NCBI GenBank assembly: GCA_021521415.1
Contig: JAIQDT010006462.1
Location: 95,258-159,257 of the forward strand
DNA: 64,000 nucleotides
Direction: 5' to 3'
Source of the DNA: Bidens hawaiensis
Taxonomy: Eukaryota > Streptophyta > Magnoliopsida > Asterales > Asteraceae
Of this stretch, positions 47,984-59,310 are shown in pieces; position 1 is the first letter of the stretch; every line of letters starts with the position of its first letter. A program made the translations under genes and the position numbers. A model generated the notes under the pieces. That model searched no databases, was not told the origin of the DNA, and worked only from the letters and a program-made list of their open reading frames with translations.

Positions 47984-48877
47984 TCATCCCATTAAGCTCA
48001 ACAAGATTTTGAAAACGGGATCGGTAAACGCTTTAGTAAAAAGATCTGCAAAATTATCCAAAGAATCAACCTTTTCAAGCACAATTAATTTCTTCTCAGC
48101 ACAATCCCGTATAAAATGATGACGAATGTCAATATGTTTAGTTTTGCTGTGTTTAACGGGATTGTTAGTTACTGAGATTGCAGCAGTGTTATCAATGCAA
48201 ATAGGAGTTTGAGTGAAATTCATACCATAATCGCGCAATTGTTGTTGTATCCATAAAACCTGGGAGCAGCAGTTTGATGCTGCCATGTATTCTGCTTCGC
48301 AGGTGGAAATGGCTACTGAGGTCTGCTTCTTGCACTGCCACGACACCAATCTTCCTCCGAGAAACTGACATCCACCGGTTGTTGACTTCCTGTTCTGATT
48401 GCAACCTCTATAGTCAGAATCTGTGTAAGCTACCAAATCCAGTTCTCCCCCTTTCGTGTACCACAATCCCAACTTAGGCTTGCCTTTGAGATACCGCAAG
48501 ATTCTCTTCACTCCCTTCATGTGAGATTCCTTCGGGCTTGCCTGAAAACGAGCACAAAGACAAACTGCAAACATAATGTCAGGTCTAGATGCGGTTAGAT
48601 ACATTAAGGAACCTATGATTGCTCGATATTGAGTGGGATCCACATCTTCATCACTGTCGGAATCAGCACCCAGTTTGTGGTTGACGCAGATTGGAGTGTC
48701 AAATGGGATACTATCATCCATCTTGAAGCGTTTGAGCACATCATGGACATATTTCGTTTGATGAATAAACATGCCATCCTTCTTCTGATCTACCTGCAAT
48801 CCCAAAAAGAAAGTTAATTCACCCATGGCGCTCATCTCAAACCTCTTCTTCATGACCGCTTTAAATTCTTGACACAT
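47984..48877 (-). pseudogene. copia RT C-terminus and RNase H
   Basis: Continues RT (FFLGLQVDQKKDGMFIHQTKY, DPTQYRAIIGSLMYLTASRPD) in a new frame, then RNase H with AYTDSDYRGC, STCEAEYMA, IDNTAAI and HIDIRHHFIRD. Catalytic Asp/Glu residues are visible. The stop is at 47984. It needs a frame change from the preceding segment. Confidence 0.88.
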
Positions 48878-49857
48878 AGAACTTTTGATGCATCAAAAAT
48901 GATGTCGTCCACATAAACCTGAACGAGAAGAAACTCTTCCCCTTTTCTCCTGACAAACAGCGTACTATCAATCTTTCCTCTTTCAAACCCATTTTCTAGC
49001 AAGTAGTCTGACAATGTTGCGTACCAGGCACGAGGAGCCTGATGTAACCCATATAAAGCTTTACTCAGTTTGTACATATGATCAGGAAAATCTAGGTCAG
49101 GGAAACCCGGAGGTTGTTCATCATACACCACCTCATCGACTTTACCATTAAGAAAGGCACTTTTCACATCTAACTGGAACACTTTCATCTCTTTGTGTGC
49201 AGCAAATGCCAGAAATAATCGAATTGCCTCCAATCTTGCCACAGGAGCAAACATTTCGTTGTAATCAACTCCTTCCGGCTGATTAAACCTTTTCACAACC
49301 AATCTTGCCTTGTTGCGTATGACTATCCCTTTCTCATCTATCTTAAATTTAAAAACCCACTTTGTATCGATAACCTTTCTCCTAGCAATATTTTCAACCT
49401 TGGTAATCAAGTTAATTACCAACTGAACTGTCTCATCCTTTGTCTTCAGAAAATATACCCAAGAGTATTGAGAGTAATCATCGGTTACAACCAAGCAGTA
49501 TGACGTTCCACCTAGACTCTTTACATTCACAGGACCAAAGAGATCCATGTGAAGTAGGTCTAGGGTGCTGACAATTGAGTTAACCTTCTTGGAGTGATGA
49601 GGCTTTTTGTGTTGCTTCCCTTTCTTACACGACAAGCATTGATCTTCAAAGTTAAATATCTTCAAGGGAACCCCAAGTACCAGCCCATTCTTGACAATGT
49701 AATTCATTTTGCGAAGATATATATGTCCCATTCTTCGATGCCATAACTCTGACTCAGACTCAGTTGCCTTTGACAGAAGACATGACTCTTCTGTTGTCAT
49801 CTCAGTTGACCTCATATCCATTACATACGTGTTCTTTTCTCTTGGAGCTTTCATCAC
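48850..49857 (-). pseudogene. copia integrase remnant fused to reverse transcriptase
   Basis: The integrase zinc finger (WHRRMGH, CLSCKKGKQ) and the first catalytic Asp (LLHMDLFGPV) are present. After FLKTKDETVQLVINLITKVEN, at about 49395, the frame passes straight into RT (RKVIDTKWVFKFKIDEKG). The second Asp, the Glu and the integrase C-terminus are gone. RT blocks DVKSAFLNG, YGLHQAPRAWY and YVDDIIF are present. It ends in a frameshift near 48870. Confidence 0.88.
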
Positions 49858-50189
49858 AACCCAGGCATCTGGTATCTTGAAACCAGGATAAAGAACGATT
49901 GCCTCATTTTAGTAAAATGCACCGTGTATTCTTTGTCACAAATCTGAGATACACTCAACAAGTTATGCTTCAACTCTTCCACAAAATTCACCTTCTCCAA
50001 CTTTATTCTTCCATTCGTCACAGTTCCAATACCACTGATTCTTCCTCCACTCTCTCCAGCGAAACTAACCCTTCCTTCTTGAATAGATTTCCAGTCACGT
50101 AACAATTTCTTGTTACCAGTCATGTGCCGGGAACAGCCATTGTCAACAACCCACATATTGTTTACATCCCTGTTTGACTGTTCCTGCAC
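49854..50189 (-). pseudogene. copia protease fragment
   Basis: The active-site block reads WVVDNGCSRHMTG, with D-N-G where most aspartic proteases have D-S/T-G; Asn here is a change worth noting. The flap-side block SGIGTVTNGRIKLEKVNFV and HNLLSVSQICD follow, as in copia pol. A one-base loss near 49907 shifts the frame into the next segment. Confidence 0.85.
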
Positions 50190-50417
50190 AATTAAAGAAA
50201 TAGATTAAAATCTGGGGACCCAAGACCTACGGGTCTTGGGTCGATTAAATCTGTTGTCCGGCATCCAGTACTTTGGTTGCCCACAGTCAGTTTGAGGATG
50301 GTTTCTGTAAGTTCTGAACGGAAACCTTCTAGAGGACTGGCTATGAGGCCATCCAAACCTTCGTGAATTAACTGAATTATAATTGTTGGTTTGGTAGTTT
50401 ACTGGGAAAAAACGAGA

Positions 50418-51755
50418 CTAATTTCTTTGAAATCTTGGATTAGTCCAATGACTGAAATTTGGTGTGTTCACATTCTTACCAGCATCATAATTAGTATTCG
50501 TTTTATTCTCAGTTTTCGGAGGCCTTATACCTCTAAATTTCCTCTGTTTTAGAGGACAATCAGCAACAAGGTGTCCTACTTTATTGCATCTGAAACAACT
50601 TCTATTTTGAACTTTCGTCTCAACAGTTGTTGCTGATGTCGAGGTTGCGTTACTACCCGTTTGTCTAACATATGGTGGGACGAACGGATTTAGGGAAGAT
50701 TTCTTTTCATCGGGCTTATATTCCTCCCCACGTTTTAGTAACACAACCTCTTCTTTTATCTCACCCAATTTGGATGACTTGTCCGAATTTGATGAGACAG
50801 AGCTAGGGACAGAAATCGCAACATTAGAACTTGACTTACTCGTTTTGCTCTTATTAACTTCAGTTTCTTTAGTAGAAACTTTGACTGGAACTGTCTGACT
50901 AATCTCAACATTCGCAGATTGCTGATCACTAGGATCATAAGTATAGTTATTGTTGTATGGTAGTGGAACTTCAGAGAATCCAATTCCCCCTTTGTTAACC
51001 GGGGAACGTTGAACACTGATTATGTGATCTAACATATTAGAAGAATTTCTAAATTGTTCAATTTTTCTATTCAGTTCCACCACTTTTACCTGGTAATCAG
51101 CTATCTATTTATCTCTTTCAGCAATTAGTTTGGTCTTTTCTTCTAAAACTTCATAACTGAGATCAATTACTTGTATTTTTTCAGCTAGAGTGGCTTTAAG
51201 ACTTCTGATATCCTTTTCACTAGCTTTTATTTTTACCGAGTAACTGTTTTCTCTAGTTTTAGTATAGTGATGATCTTCTTTTAAGGTTTTAAATTGTGTG
51301 TCCAAACTAACAAACTGATCAGTTAATGTTTTCAATTGTTCAGACAGGTTTTCACATTGTTCACAATGAAGTTCAGAACTTACCTCAGAGAGCTGATCGT
51401 TCACTTCTGCCATGTATGCTTGATCTTCTCCCGTCTCCCTCTCACTTCCTCCAGTTTCAATGTTTACCAAATTTGCCTGTTCGAACATCTCCTCAACTTT
51501 TATATTCCAGTTGTATCGACCGTTCTGTTGAGATACCATAGCCTTATTTTCACTACCACCCCCATTCTGTTGAGCAGGCCTGGTCTGACTTCATTCGACT
51601 CTCTCATTTGTACATTCCTTAGCAAAGTGACCATTTTGTTGACAGTTGTAACATCGAACCTTTGATTTATCAAACCCTGGTCTTTCTCCAACGAACTTTT
51701 TACCCGTTTTCTTCATGAATCTCTTTACCCTTCTAACTATTATAGCCATCTGCCA
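50418..51755 (-). pseudogene. copia gag, C-terminal part: two zinc knuckles and coiled coil, broken
   Basis: Just after the gag stop, a zinc knuckle CYNCQQNGHFAKEC (CX2CX4HX4C) appears near 51640, then a stop. Next is a Gln/Glu/Lys-rich coiled-coil stretch (LSEQLKTLTDQFVSLDTQFK) to a stop at 51105. A third piece (51083-50418) has a Ser/Lys-rich region and a second knuckle, CFRCNKVGHLVADC. Two knuckles with a coiled coil between are consistent with a SIRE-type gag. At least two stops interrupt it. Confidence 0.8.
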
Positions 51756-52838
51756 CTACAGGTCCATCTCTTCCAAATCATCAGCATCGATCTGATCATA
51801 GTCTTCGTCCAAAGTTGCAGGGTCGACTATTTTACCTTTGATGTAGTTCTCATAAGATGCAATGAAGGATGCATAGAGAGCAAACTGCTGTTCAGCTGAT
51901 TTAACACTCATGGGAATCTGTGAGTAGTTATAGCTTGGAACATTTGATGAGAAATTTCCAGTTGTGGCTTGAGGTTTTGAAGGATTACTACCACCAGCTA
52001 CGAAACATACGTCACCATCCATATTGAGAATCACATGACCATCATGAGTTGAGTTTGATTCTCCCTTTGAGTAGTAGGCAGAGGATTCTGATTTTGAACT
52101 TGAGCTTGGAGTGACTTTCGCACCATACATTCCCAGATCCTGAACCTGATCAGTTGGTGTCTCATTCCGAACCATGTTAAGTTCAAAATTTCGTAACTTA
52201 TTGACCACGGTGTCCAAATCAATCTTGGCAAAGTCTTTATCTTCTCTCATCAGAACAGTGTACATTTCCCAATTCAGTGGGAGAGCATCAAGAAGTTTCT
52301 CTACTACCTCTTCTTCCTTGTATTCAATGGAGTAATTATTTAGTTCGGTCATCAAATGATAATATCGTGTGATAATATCATCAAGTGATTCGTTTTTCAG
52401 ATAATTGAATACGGAGAATTGAGTCTTTAGCAGCTTTGTCTTGGAGGTACGTATCCCAACATTACCTTCATATCTATTTTCTAGCGCTTCCCATAGTTCT
52501 CTAGCAGTTTTGTATTTTTTGAAAGTATGGAGAATCTCTTGTGGAAGTGCCATTGTTATAGCTGCATGCGCTTTACTCTCTGCCTCATACATTTTCTTTT
52601 CATCCTCTTCCATCTTACTGTACTTTTTAATCTGTTCACGACCTTCAAACAAGGACGTTGGTGGAATGTAACCGTCTTGAATGCAAACCCACATCTTAGC
52701 GTCTTGATAATTCACATACTGTTCAAAACGATCTTTCCGTGCAACGAAACCAATACCCTTCAGTAGTTTCGGAGCTTTAGTTGCTGAACCGGCTTCAACT
52801 TCCATCTTTACAAGTTCTGTGATGTTTATCGAAGTCAT
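51756..52838 (-). CDS. copia gag, N-terminal part (360 aa)
   Basis: Structural protein of the virus-like particle. The start is ATG 52838 (MTSINITELVKMEVEAG), chosen because the upstream 39 codons run into the leader repeats. It contains blocks typical of copia gag: ARKDRFEQYVNYQDAKMWVC, KTARELWEALENRYEG, YLKNESLDDIITRYYHL and LLDALPLNWEMY. It ends at 51756 with a stop before the zinc knuckle, which follows in another frame. Either a frame change or decay separates it from the next segment. Confidence 0.88.
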   Translation of the reverse strand: MTSINITELVKMEVEAGSATKAPKLLKGIGFVARKDRFEQYVNYQDAKMWVCIQDGYIPPTSLFEGREQIKKYSKMEEDEKKMYEAESKAHAAITMALPQEILHTFKKYKTARELWEALENRYEGNVGIRTSKTKLLKTQFSVFNYLKNESLDDIITRYYHLMTELNNYSIEYKEEEVVEKLLDALPLNWEMYTVLMREDKDFAKIDLDTVVNKLRNFELNMVRNETPTDQVQDLGMYGAKVTPSSSSKSESSAYYSKGESNSTHDGHVILNMDGDVCFVAGGSNPSKPQATTGNFSSNVPSYNYSQIPMSVKSAEQQFALYASFIASYENYIKGKIVDPATLDEDYDQIDADDLEEMDL

Positions 52839-52884
52839 AGTTGAAAGAAAAGGTACTAAAAAAACAGAAACAAGATTCTGTGAA

Positions 52885-53095
52885 CAGCGAACAACGAAGT
52901 TAATACAATTTCGCCTAGTCTGCAACTTCGCTGGATCTATAACTTCGCAGCCCACTAACTTCGCAGTTTCCTTAACTTCGCTTGATTACTAACTTCGCTA
53001 GTATCTTAACTTCGCAGCTAATCAACTTCGCCAAACACTTATATGTTCGCCTAAACCCTACCTTTTGTGACGGCAACTTCGCTTGACGAACAATT
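52885..53095. repeat. phased AACTTCGC array in the leader before gag
   Basis: On the + strand seven consecutive AACTTCGC words (from 52924 to about 53030) are spaced 17, 16, 17, 17, 17 and 16 bases apart. An eighth lies near 53084 and imperfect versions (ATTTCGCC, TGTTCGCC) flank them. The bases between the words are unrelated, so this is a phased motif and not a plain tandem repeat. Confidence 0.93.
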
Positions 53096-53278
53096 GAATT
53101 TTGCAGGTTTGGTTAGATTGATTGCGAGGGACGCGAGGGTGATTTAGAAGTATATTTGATGGGGGAAGATGGGCAAGACACAAAAACGAGGTATTTCAAC
53201 GTAAACTCGTTCCGCGAATAGTCAAACGGAACGATCTTAACACCCGTGTGATAATCCCGAACCACACAATCACGAGCA

Positions 53279-53293
53279 AAAGCTCTGATACCA
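53279..53293 (-). promoter_or_regulatory. primer binding site, initiator tRNA-Met
   Basis: TTGGTATCAGAGCTTTTG on the - strand starts two bases after the 5' LTR and matches the complement of the 3' end of initiator tRNA-Met, the usual primer for plant copia elements. Confidence 0.93.
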
Positions 53294-53295
53294 AT

Positions 53296-53705
53296 TGTAG
53301 GTTCCCAGCCGGATCTACACAGGAGTATCTCGTAACACGAGGGTGCGGAATTCCCACGTAATACGATACGAGTGTAAGACAAGTAATACGATGAATCGAT
53401 AGATAAACACACGGAATAGAATGATAAAAGTGATATAATACCAAAGCCAACACGTGATGCTAAAGATCACAATCCAACTCGTTCAGGAAAAACTTAACCC
53501 TAAAAGCCGAAGTGGAGGTTTAAATAGACCTCGACAACTTCGCCTAACATACTAGGCGAAGTTGTCATAACTTCGCTTATCCTCCAAGTTCGCCTAACAC
53601 TAGCGAACATACAATAAACAATATTCAAAACATTACAAACAAACTAAATGATTACAGACACAGACAAAACACAAAATACTGAACTACTAACATTATGCAC
53701 CAACA
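53296..53705 (-). repeat. 5' LTR of the copia element
   Basis: 410 bp. It contains a perfect hairpin (14-base arms, 6-base loop) at 53533-53566 built on AACTTCGC. On the - strand CTATTTAAAC, a likely TATA box, follows about ten bases later near 53522. Confidence 0.97.
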
Positions 53706-53710
53706 CTAAC

Positions 53711-56700
53711 AGACTGAAAGAAGTTTTCACTTCTTTAGGAGAATATCATATATTTATTTTAGTGACTTTTGTATATTAAAAGTTGACACCTTCAACAGTT
53801 GTATTTTTAACTTTCATAAACACTGGTTTCAAAGGTCTTATCACGTTCTTTCATGGTGTTACTTGCCTAGTCGCCTACTCCAACATACTCTTCGAAGCCA
53901 TCCAATGCGAACTCACGACTTTAACTTCTACTCGAATCAAATATTTTGCAAAATCCCAAGTTAATTTTCATAAAAGCTAAGGATCGAAACGTTTGAAAAC
54001 CAATTACAATGCATATAAAAAAATCGGGTTTCAACATTAGATGAAACAACCCTCTAGAAATATGATACACGGTTGGATACGGTAGCAAGTAATTAACTTA
54101 GTTGTAGAAGTGCATTGTCAAGCTATTATTTCTCTCTTGAACCTAACCCTAATTCCCATGTGGGCACGCTTGTTGGAGGGCCGACTTCAATGATACATGA
54201 TCGGACCGTTCTCACTTGGATGCTAAGACTTATACGAACGCGGCTTTTGTGGGATCATTGGCTCCGTTTCTTGATGATAATCTTGGCCCGCTAGGCTGAT
54301 ATGATAATTTGATTGGTGTACATTGATTTTCATTTTCACACTAACATAAGCGGATATAAAAAAAATACTTTAAGAACTGAAACGCATAATAATATTATGT
54401 TAGTATATGGTTTATCATCTAATATAGTTATTATTTTTGTTTAATTCAACAATATCTTCAATATAGTTTCTTAGTCCGTATTTTATCTTTGATTTAATTA
54501 AATATTACGGCAGGTATTGATACTTAAATTAGTTACCTCATCATTATCTTTTATTATTATAATCTTATTAATACTTAAATTAGTTACCTCATCATTATTT
54601 TTTTTTAGTATAAACTTTTTTGATAAAAAAAATATCTTTTGTCATCTAGTACAAATAAAATATTATTCATTAATACGTTTTAATGTATTTTAATAAACAT
54701 TTCTCGTTGTAGGCTGTGATTACACATATTTAATCTCCAACTATATATTATTAATATATTTAACATTTTATAAAATATATTTGACCATCTCTTTCAATTA
54801 CCATCAAAAGCGTGAACGCAAAATTCGGCGTCCCCAAACTAGCATACATTTTCACATTTTAATATTCCCATAAGGCCATCTTCACCTTACATCATTCCCA
54901 CCGATAATTCAAGATATGGTCCAATATATTAATTTATTATTCTAAATTTATAATCTATATATATTATATTAATTTTATCCAAATAAATTAACTTGTCCGT
55001 GATTAATGATAATATAAATGTTACAGCGTCAAATGCCACCTGTATAACACGATAAATCATCAATACGCAATAATAGATGTTTAGTAAATTAAATGCCATT
55101 TTATTTTATTCTTTATTGACAAGGTTCTTGTTTGGTAAGTGGGATTCACACATTAAGGATTTTATGACTTCATAAACTTATAAAATATTTAAAATTGTCA
55201 CTGTATGTTTGGTTGTGACTTGTTAACTCTCTCATTAAAAACCTAACTTGCTTGTGAATCCTATGCGTTTAAATTCAATATTTCGAAAGGTATACGAGAC
55301 ACTCACCTTTATAAACACGTGATGATGTGAAATCGTAACTGTGTGTGATCCCAACATGTAACAATTCGTCTCGTATTAATCCTCAGTTGCTAATCATGTC
55401 TTCTTCATAGTTGTAAGTTGATTCAAAGGTTATAGGACCAACCTATAGTAGTCCCTCAAAGTAAGAGACTAAGTCTTACGCGTCACATTGAGCATTGACT
55501 ATTGGTGTGTATACCGGACGAATACATAATGGCGATGGTTGTAACATCTTGTCCTACATGGATGGAAAGATAGAATTTCATTGTTTTATAAGCCTAAGTT
55601 ATTGTCGGTATCATAACTTCCAAAATGGTTTTAGGTTGATTTCAAAGTTATTCGATAAACTTAGGCTTGAGAATTTATAAAATGATAATGAGAATTACCG
55701 GAAGCAGTCTCTCTATTTCTAAGGGGTAGATTAAGACTGTCTACATTTTACTTTTTTCAGACCTAGCTACCATAGCTTTGCTATTTGCGGGATTTACTGA
55801 GTACGTACGATGATGATGATAGCTCATGAGCTGGTCACATAAATTGACATCAACTACACTATGTTGATTATGGCATTATATTTCTAATAAAATTTAATTA
55901 ACAATAAACTGAAATAACTAATCTAAAACGCTATTGCATTTATGTGATAGAAAGTATTATATATCAATTTGAAATTTAATATCGATGAATGTGATCATTT
56001 GATTGTAAATCAACTAAAATCTTAAAATATTTTAATCTCACGATATTTTAATTTGTATACTGATTAGAGTTGAATCAGTCATAGACTTCGCCTCTAAATA
56101 AACTAATACTATTAAGTAAAGTTGTATTTTCTTAATAAAATAAAGATATACAGGATCTTTATCTATAACCCAAGAATTGCTAGTTGCATTTAAATTTTAT
56201 TTAAGAGAACTTAATTCTATTTCGATAAAAGGAAATTACAAAACAAACTGTTCAAAATTCTCTTCGTATCCACCAAGGGCCAACAAAATAACAAATAAAA
56301 CAAATATGTAACCCTAAAAAAGTTGTGTAAAATTAAAACACAAAGTACACTTGCAGGGCCGTCTCCGAGAATTTAAATACCTCGGCCGTGACAAAATAAA
56401 TAGGCCCGTAAGTGTTAACGAAAATTTTTTATTCACTAGCGTACATGGATAAATTATCGACTGATTTATAATAAGCAAAATTCATTTTAAGCATGTAATT
56501 ATCTCATAAACTATTGCAAATAACCTTATTTTTAACACCAAAAAACATGTATATGTGATATGTATAAAAAAAGTTTGTGCTCCGACCGATGGTGCTGCTC
56601 GTACACCCTCCGAGTCTCCTATGTACACTTGCTTATATACTGAGTTATAGTTTAGCTAAAATTATTTTATTTATTTTAGTACAAATGTATATTTGTATCA

Positions 56701-56968
56701 TCAAAGATTACAAAGTTAAATAGTCTTGGCTTAATAAATTAGCAACCTCTTTGGCATTATAAATTATAATTATCCATCTCACTAGCTATCAACCTAACTC
56801 TTTATTACATTTGTTGAATTTTCTGTCTAATTTCATTAAGAAACACTTAATTTGTTTTATGATTTAAGGTATACAAGTAAACATAAAAACCTTATAAAAA
56901 ATCTTTTTCTAAAACACAATTCCTCTTAGAAAATTTACAAAATAAAAATAAAACATCATCAACATATG
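53711..56968. other. intergenic region, no gene seen
   Basis: AT-rich. A short GC-richer patch at 54140-54300 reads like degraded coding or repeat sequence, but I cannot assign it. Another at 56350-56410 ('ggccgtctccgagaat...cctcggccgtg') looks like a repeat fragment. Confidence 0.55.
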
Positions 56969-58991
56969 CTAACAAAGCACATAAGATGATGACTCCATTT
57001 TATACCCTCCAAAATCCTCCAACCCCTCGAAGAAATTGTCGCTAAAAACCATATAATCGTCGTCAGCATTGATTGATCCTGGCATCATACTGTGATCAAA
57101 GTTATCGATGAATGTTGTCTCGTGTTTGATATTTGATTGTTGGAGGCCTTCATCTTCATTAGATGAAACCGAAAGAGGTGTTGGAGAATGAAAGGGGGAG
57201 TCTTTTGATAATATAGTAACAGTTTTACAACCTTCACTAGTGGTGGGACTCTTTGGAGTAGCCTTGAGTCGGCCACGATTGATTCCGGCTAAGGAGTTTC
57301 GACGAGTTGGTTTCGGGTGGTTATGTTCAGCAGTGTAGGTTAAAACGTAGATGCTTGAATCAGTGCAACTTTGCTCAACTTGTCTCCTTGCCATACAACC
57401 TTTTGAAGTACTACATCTATAATAGCTTCTGTAGAATTTAAACATCAAATGATTAGAAATGTGACACCAAAATATGTTACTAGCAGTTTTATCATTATCT
57501 TTAGTTATGGACAGTTTACTTGTATGATGGTATTTATAACTATATAATGTATAATTATATATATTGTATGTTATTTTGTATTTTGTTCCGTGTAAAAAAA
57601 TTTTGGAGTCAGCAGTCTCACTAGGTGCATCCTCTCTATCTTCACAGATAACAAAAAATGTTTGTTCTCATTTCACGTTCCGATGACTCTATTTCTGAAG
57701 GAGATTTTACTGGTCGCGTTTGTTTGTTTACACCAACTTATGTTACACTTTTAGTGACCTTTTTGTTGTTAGAAACAAAAGGAGATGTATGTATACCTTG
57801 GATAGATTGAGCCTTTAATTGGTTTCTGACCATATTTTCGCCAAGCCCATGGATCTGAAGACAAACCATCGGCTGTTACTTGAACAACCACCCTCTTTTG
57901 TTGATTCTTCCTGCACATGCCAAAAAAAAGTGTCACTAACATGATAATACACTAAGCATCAAAAGATTGATAAAAGATCCGATTAAGAAAACGGTTCCAA
58001 GAGATTTGATATCTTCGATCTTAAGATATATAACCTAATTTGATTCATCATTTTGAGAAGTACAATTATCGGAAAACTCACAACACTGTCAATAACCTGC
58101 TAACCAACAGGATGAGGTAAATCGTAGTTTGAATTGAGCAAGTTACGTTTAAGATAGTAGGAAACTAAGGAGAGTGAGATTCAAATCTGAGACCGGAAAA
58201 TTAACCCACAACACCGTCAATAACCTGCTAACCAACATGACGAGGTAAATCGTAGTTTGTGTTGGGCAAGTTAGTTAAAGCCGGTAGGAAACCACTATTG
58301 AAAGTAAGATTTAAATCTAAGATCGGATGACTTACAACACCGTCAATAACATGCTAACCAACAGGATGAAGTAAATCGTATTTTGTGCTAAGCAAGCTTA
58401 TGTTTAAGATAGTAGGAAACTAGTGAAATTAAGATTCGAATCGATCTGAAACCTCGATTTCTTAGGAGAAAATCATATGCTTAAGTTCACTGAATTACTA
58501 GTCACTAAAGGTATATATATATTAATAAAACCTTCATCATCATATTTTACTATTTTAGGGTTTGTAACTTGTAAGCATTTCAAGAAAACAAAAAGAAACA
58601 CTAAAAGCACACCTTTTTTTGAGCTTTGGTGTAGCTTGTGAGGTTTTTGTAGCAGACCCACAAAAATTCTTGACTTCTTGTCCATTATCTTGATGAATCT
58701 TTTGATCAAAACGATGATAAATATCGGTCTGAATATCAGGAACCTGATAAAAGGCTTGTAAAGTTGGTTTAATTCATTTGTAACAACTGTTTCATTAACA
58801 TCATGATGATGTTGTTGATCAACTAGATGAGGGAAACTAAAGAGAAGAGACTGATCATAATATTCTTTCTTGATATCAATGGATCCTGCGAATAAGTCGT
58901 CGTGATCAAGATGTCGAAAACTATGACCGTCATCGATATCATGATCATATTCATTAGGTCTGATGACTGCTTGTAAACCCCAGTCAGCCAT
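56969..58991 (-). pseudogene. WRKY transcription factor, group IIe (WRKY22/27/29-like), one-base frameshift
   Basis: Exons are 58991-58613, 57910-57797 and 57428-56969. The N-terminus starts MADWGLQAVIRPNEYDHD. Exon 1 reads NELNQLYKPF and then loses frame at CCTTTTATCAG (about 58757). One more T would continue into YQVPDIQTDIYH and the KLKK donor. The sum is 953 bases, one short of a multiple of three. Exon 2 has KNQQKRVVVQVTADG and WAWRKYGQKPIKGSIYPR; exon 3 has SYYRCSTSKGC...HNH, a C-X5-C finger. The intron interrupts the Arg codon as in group IIe. The C-terminus is acidic (FFEGLEDFGGY). This could be a real null allele or a base missed in a T run; everything else is intact. Confidence 0.9.
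58081..58450 (-). repeat. three tandem copies (126-128 bp) in WRKY IIe intron 1
   Basis: Copies start at 58081, 58209 and 58335 with CAACAC(T/C)GTCAATAAC, and share 'gctaaccaaca', 'gaggtaaatcgta' and 'aagattcaaatc'. On the - strand 'gatttgaatctca' resembles the B box of a tRNA-type promoter, so the unit may descend from a SINE (inference). Confidence 0.85.
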
Positions 58992-59135
58992 TAATATTAA
59001 TATTTCTTGAAATGTTCAAAGAGTAGAAGATAAAAGATGATATATAAATAGAAGATGTTGAGGTTTTTATAAGTGATTAAATTATGTGTTACAGAAATAT
59101 CTTAGAAGGTGTGTGTAAGGTTTACAAGTGGGATG

Positions 59136-59156
59136 TTGACTTTGGTGGCAAGTCAA
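59136..59156. promoter_or_regulatory. inverted pair of W-box cores upstream of WRKY IIe
   Basis: TTGACT at 59136-59141 on the + strand and again on the - strand (AGTCAA, 59151-59156), about 150 bases before the ATG at 58991. WRKY genes are commonly regulated through such boxes in their own promoters. Confidence 0.6.
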
Positions 59157-59159
59157 AGA

Positions 59160-59172
59160 GGGGGGGGGGGGG
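59160..59172. repeat. poly-G run (13 bp)
   Basis: Directly upstream of the W-box pair with respect to the WRKY IIe gene. Confidence 0.95.
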
Positions 59173-59274
59173 TAGAGTAGGGTAAGGTTGGACAAAATTG
59201 TAACACGGCATGCGGCTTTTACTCGCTAAGCTTCTTGACTCCATGATTTTTTGTTTCTATTATCATGTCAAACA

Positions 59275-59310
<36 letters not shown>

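Larger units (their letters stand above)
44513..53705 (-). mobile_element. complete Ty1/copia LTR retrotransposon, young insertion (9193 bp)
   Basis: Both LTRs are 410 bp (53296-53705 is 5', 44513-44922 is 3'), TG...CA, with a target duplication CTAAC on each side (44508-44512 and 53706-53710). The LTRs differ at only 4 of 410 sites, so insertion is recent. With plant rates of 0.7-1.3 x 10^-8 per site per year this gives roughly 0.4-0.7 million years. The primer site (tRNA-Met) follows the 5' LTR and the polypurine tract precedes the 3' LTR. Protease, integrase, RT, RNase H order makes it copia. A long coiled-coil gag with two zinc knuckles and an ORF after pol point to the SIRE lineage (inference). 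Frameshifts and a deleted integrase core make it non-autonomous. Confidence 0.97.

Noticed and set aside
52924..53035. CRISPR-like array (short words at fixed spacing)
   Set aside because: The repeat is only 8 bases, spacers are 8-9 bases, and it lies in a plant retrotransposon leader. It shares nothing with CRISPR beyond regular spacing.
53113..53453. Frames of 99 and 85 codons on the - strand at the copia 5' LTR
   Set aside because: They span LTR and primer site; an identical frame occurs in the 3' LTR, so they reflect LTR sequence and not a gene.
54137..54300. Possible gene fragment in a GC-richer patch
   Set aside because: No frame gives a recognisable peptide, and there are no splice sites or repeats to support it.
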